Origin: Kordiimonas lipolytica
GTDB lineage: Bacteria; Pseudomonadota; Alphaproteobacteria; Sphingomonadales; Kordiimonadaceae
Direction of reading: 5' to 3'
DNA length: 64,000 bases
Assembly (NCBI RefSeq): GCF_001550065.1
Contig: NZ_LRUB01000024.1
Location: 62,001-126,000 of the forward strand
Positions within the stretch are counted from its first letter, which is position 1; each line of letters starts with the position of its first letter. Below are positions 62,999-64,000 of the stretch, one piece after another. A program made the position numbers and the translations under genes. A model generated the notes under the pieces. It was not told the origin of the DNA and ran no database searches. It saw only the letters and a program-made list of their open reading frames with translations.

Positions 62999-63071
62999 AA
63001 TGTCCCCTATCCCTTGATAGGAGGCAGATTATAGCGGCGTGCTGCGGCTGGCAATGATTGATTGTGTATTA

Positions 63072-63422
63072 TCAACCCAAAAGGGCGCTTGTGCAGGCGC
63101 GTTCGCGGGCCTGCATACCTTCTTCAAGAACCCGCTTTTCAAACCGCATCAATGTATGGGTTCGGTTCAGAAGCGTGATGCTTTCACCATCTGAAAGCTC
63201 ATAGGTTACCTGTGCTGGGCTGCGCTGAAGGCGTTTGTCAATAAAGGCGATGGCCTGCCTGTAGGCTTTCATGGTGCTGATGCAGCGGGACGCCACGCCG
63301 ATCATGGACTGGGTCTGTCCGTCACTTGCTTGCGTGGAAGCGGCTGCAGGCAAGGGCGCAGCAACTGCGATTGCCACCAATGTTACGTAACAAAGAGATA
63401 ACCAGCGGGCTTTCCCGGTCAT
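63072..63422 (-). CDS. Exported hypothetical protein with two cysteines
   Basis: A 116-aa protein. A signal peptide (about 1-29, AAA-STQ) is followed by a helical domain with cysteines at about 46 and 111 (ASRCIST and RACTSALLG). ATG 63422 has AGGAG seven bases upstream and is preferred over 63428 and 63461. Not recognised. Confidence 0.6.
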   Translation of the reverse strand: MTGKARWLSLCYVTLVAIAVAAPLPAAASTQASDGQTQSMIGVASRCISTMKAYRQAIAFIDKRLQRSPAQVTYELSDGESITLLNRTHTLMRFEKRVLEEGMQARERACTSALLG

Positions 63423-63580
63423 TGGCATTCTCCTGAGTTCAGACCAACAACTATAGCACAAAAATCGCTTCCCGGCGGAGCACTTTTGCTTGGCCTCGGC
63501 CGCGCCAATGGCACAGGTCCGGGCGAAGCATTCACCCAGTATCCCAGAAAACCTTTAACAACTTGAAAAGGAGAGCGTGC

Positions 63581-63793
63581 ATGGCCGCGCAAACGGACCT
63601 GCCGTTCGACCAGTTCCGCCTGGTTCACAGGCAGGGGGCGGGCGGCGTCCTTCAAAGCCACATCCATGTGTCGCACCGGCGGCTGGGTGGTAACCGCGGC
63701 TTGGTGGAAACCCTGTTCCGGGACGCGGAGGGTGTACGTGCCGTGCCGGGCATTGTGGGCGCGGGTGCAACCACGCTGGCGGCCGCTGAATAA
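63581..63793 (+). CDS. Small hypothetical protein, possible phage-related
   Basis: A 70-aa protein with AAGGAG eight bases before ATG 63581. Rich in Arg, His, Gly and Val, no membrane segment. Not recognised. It lies directly before the partial phage-like gene and reads in the same direction. Confidence 0.5.
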   Translation: MAAQTDLPFDQFRLVHRQGAGGVLQSHIHVSHRRLGGNRGLVETLFRDAEGVRAVPGIVGAGATTLAAAE

Positions 63794-63858
63794 GGCGGAG
63801 TGGCGCTTCTGCAATCTTTGGTATAATTTACACCCTCATGCACCAAGGGAGAGCAGCC

Positions 63859-64000
63859 ATGGCAGACCCAGAAACCAACGCAGATGATTTCCTGAAGGAC
63901 GTGATTGAGCCAGTCCTGAAGGACATGGCGATGGACGGTGCGGCTGCGGAAAAGCTTCTGATGATGACGGCGTGCCACGAAAGCATGGGCTTTCGCTACC
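63859..64000 (+). CDS. Partial gene, phage-like protein
   Basis: An open frame that runs off the right edge; 47 codons are visible. AAGGGAGAG precedes ATG 63859. The segment AAEKLLMMTACHESMGFRY resembles the start of phage-encoded proteins with an LLMGTAxxES motif near the N-terminus. Identity cannot be settled from this fragment. Confidence 0.4.
   Translation, partial: MADPETNADDFLKDVIEPVLKDMAMDGAAAEKLLMMTACHESMGFRY

Noticed and set aside
1..64000. tRNA, rRNA genes and CRISPR arrays
   Set aside because: All gaps longer than about 100 bases were read for cloverleaf arms, rRNA segments and regularly spaced repeats; none was found.

Overview
This window is the replication-origin neighbourhood of an alphaproteobacterial chromosome, moderately GC-rich and densely coding. 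The gene set is typical of the class: hemE next to the origin, hemJ, a Tim44-domain protein, the DUF3576 lipoprotein before leuS, and mnmG-rsmG-parA-parB. The order and content fit a marine Kordiimonas-like lineage, but that is inference from gene content; no rRNA or marker comparison was possible. No rRNA, tRNA or CRISPR array was seen.

Layout. 1-5.3 kb: end of rdgB, hemW, a convergent LppC-type lipoprotein, rsmI-yraN and gshB. 5.3-11.3 kb (minus strand): the chromosome partition block mnmE, mnmG-rsmG-parA-parB, with four strong parS sites inside and between these genes. 11.3-14.8 kb: ogt, a dienelactone hydrolase, a low-GC DUF416 gene, a quinone oxidoreductase and an alpha/beta hydrolase. 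14.8-15.5 kb: an AT-rich island with a small helix-turn-helix gene, its likely operator, a possible small RNA and a lone DnaA box. 15.5-19.3 kb (minus): an isochorismatase-GNAT fusion, rho, hemJ and hemE. 19.33-19.74 kb: oriC with DnaA boxes. 19.7-24.1 kb: a tightly overlapping run of ppsR, maf, aroE, coaE, dnaQ and an SDR gene.

24.2-29 kb: a VOC protein, lepB (minus), then dnaK-dnaJ behind a probable sigma-32 promoter. 29-35.1 kb: the most interesting accessory locus, a TetR-family regulator divergent from a secreted parallel beta-helix protein, a diheme c-type cytochrome and a TonB-dependent receptor; the middle two are a recurring gene pair of unknown function. 35.2-44.1 kb: dapB, a DUF350 membrane protein with a membrane-anchored trypsin-like protease, DUF2244, a UbiH-type hydroxylase, ftsK, lolA, a REP-like element and xthA. 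44.1-51.3 kb: mixed housekeeping and hypothetical genes including an OmpR-type regulator, ribA, an L,D-transpeptidase, a YggS protein, thiE and a beta-barrel protein. 51.4-56 kb: leuS-lptE-holA and an SGNH hydrolase. 56-57.8 kb: divergent GlxA-type regulator and DJ-1/PfpI enzyme. 57.9-62 kb: secB, fxsA (minus), then tim44-like, mltA, smr and an XRE regulator. 62-63.5 kb: three small minus-strand envelope proteins, each with two cysteines around a helical region. The right edge enters what may be phage-derived sequence.

The origin, parS cluster and parAB lie within about 14 kb, so initiation and segregation are encoded together. The usual dnaQ-secB-fxsA-tim44-mltA-smr run is split here by about 34 kb holding dnaKJ, the TonB/beta-helix locus, ftsK and leuS-holA. 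Start sites were re-chosen wherever ribosome-binding sequence or family N-termini favoured an internal start.
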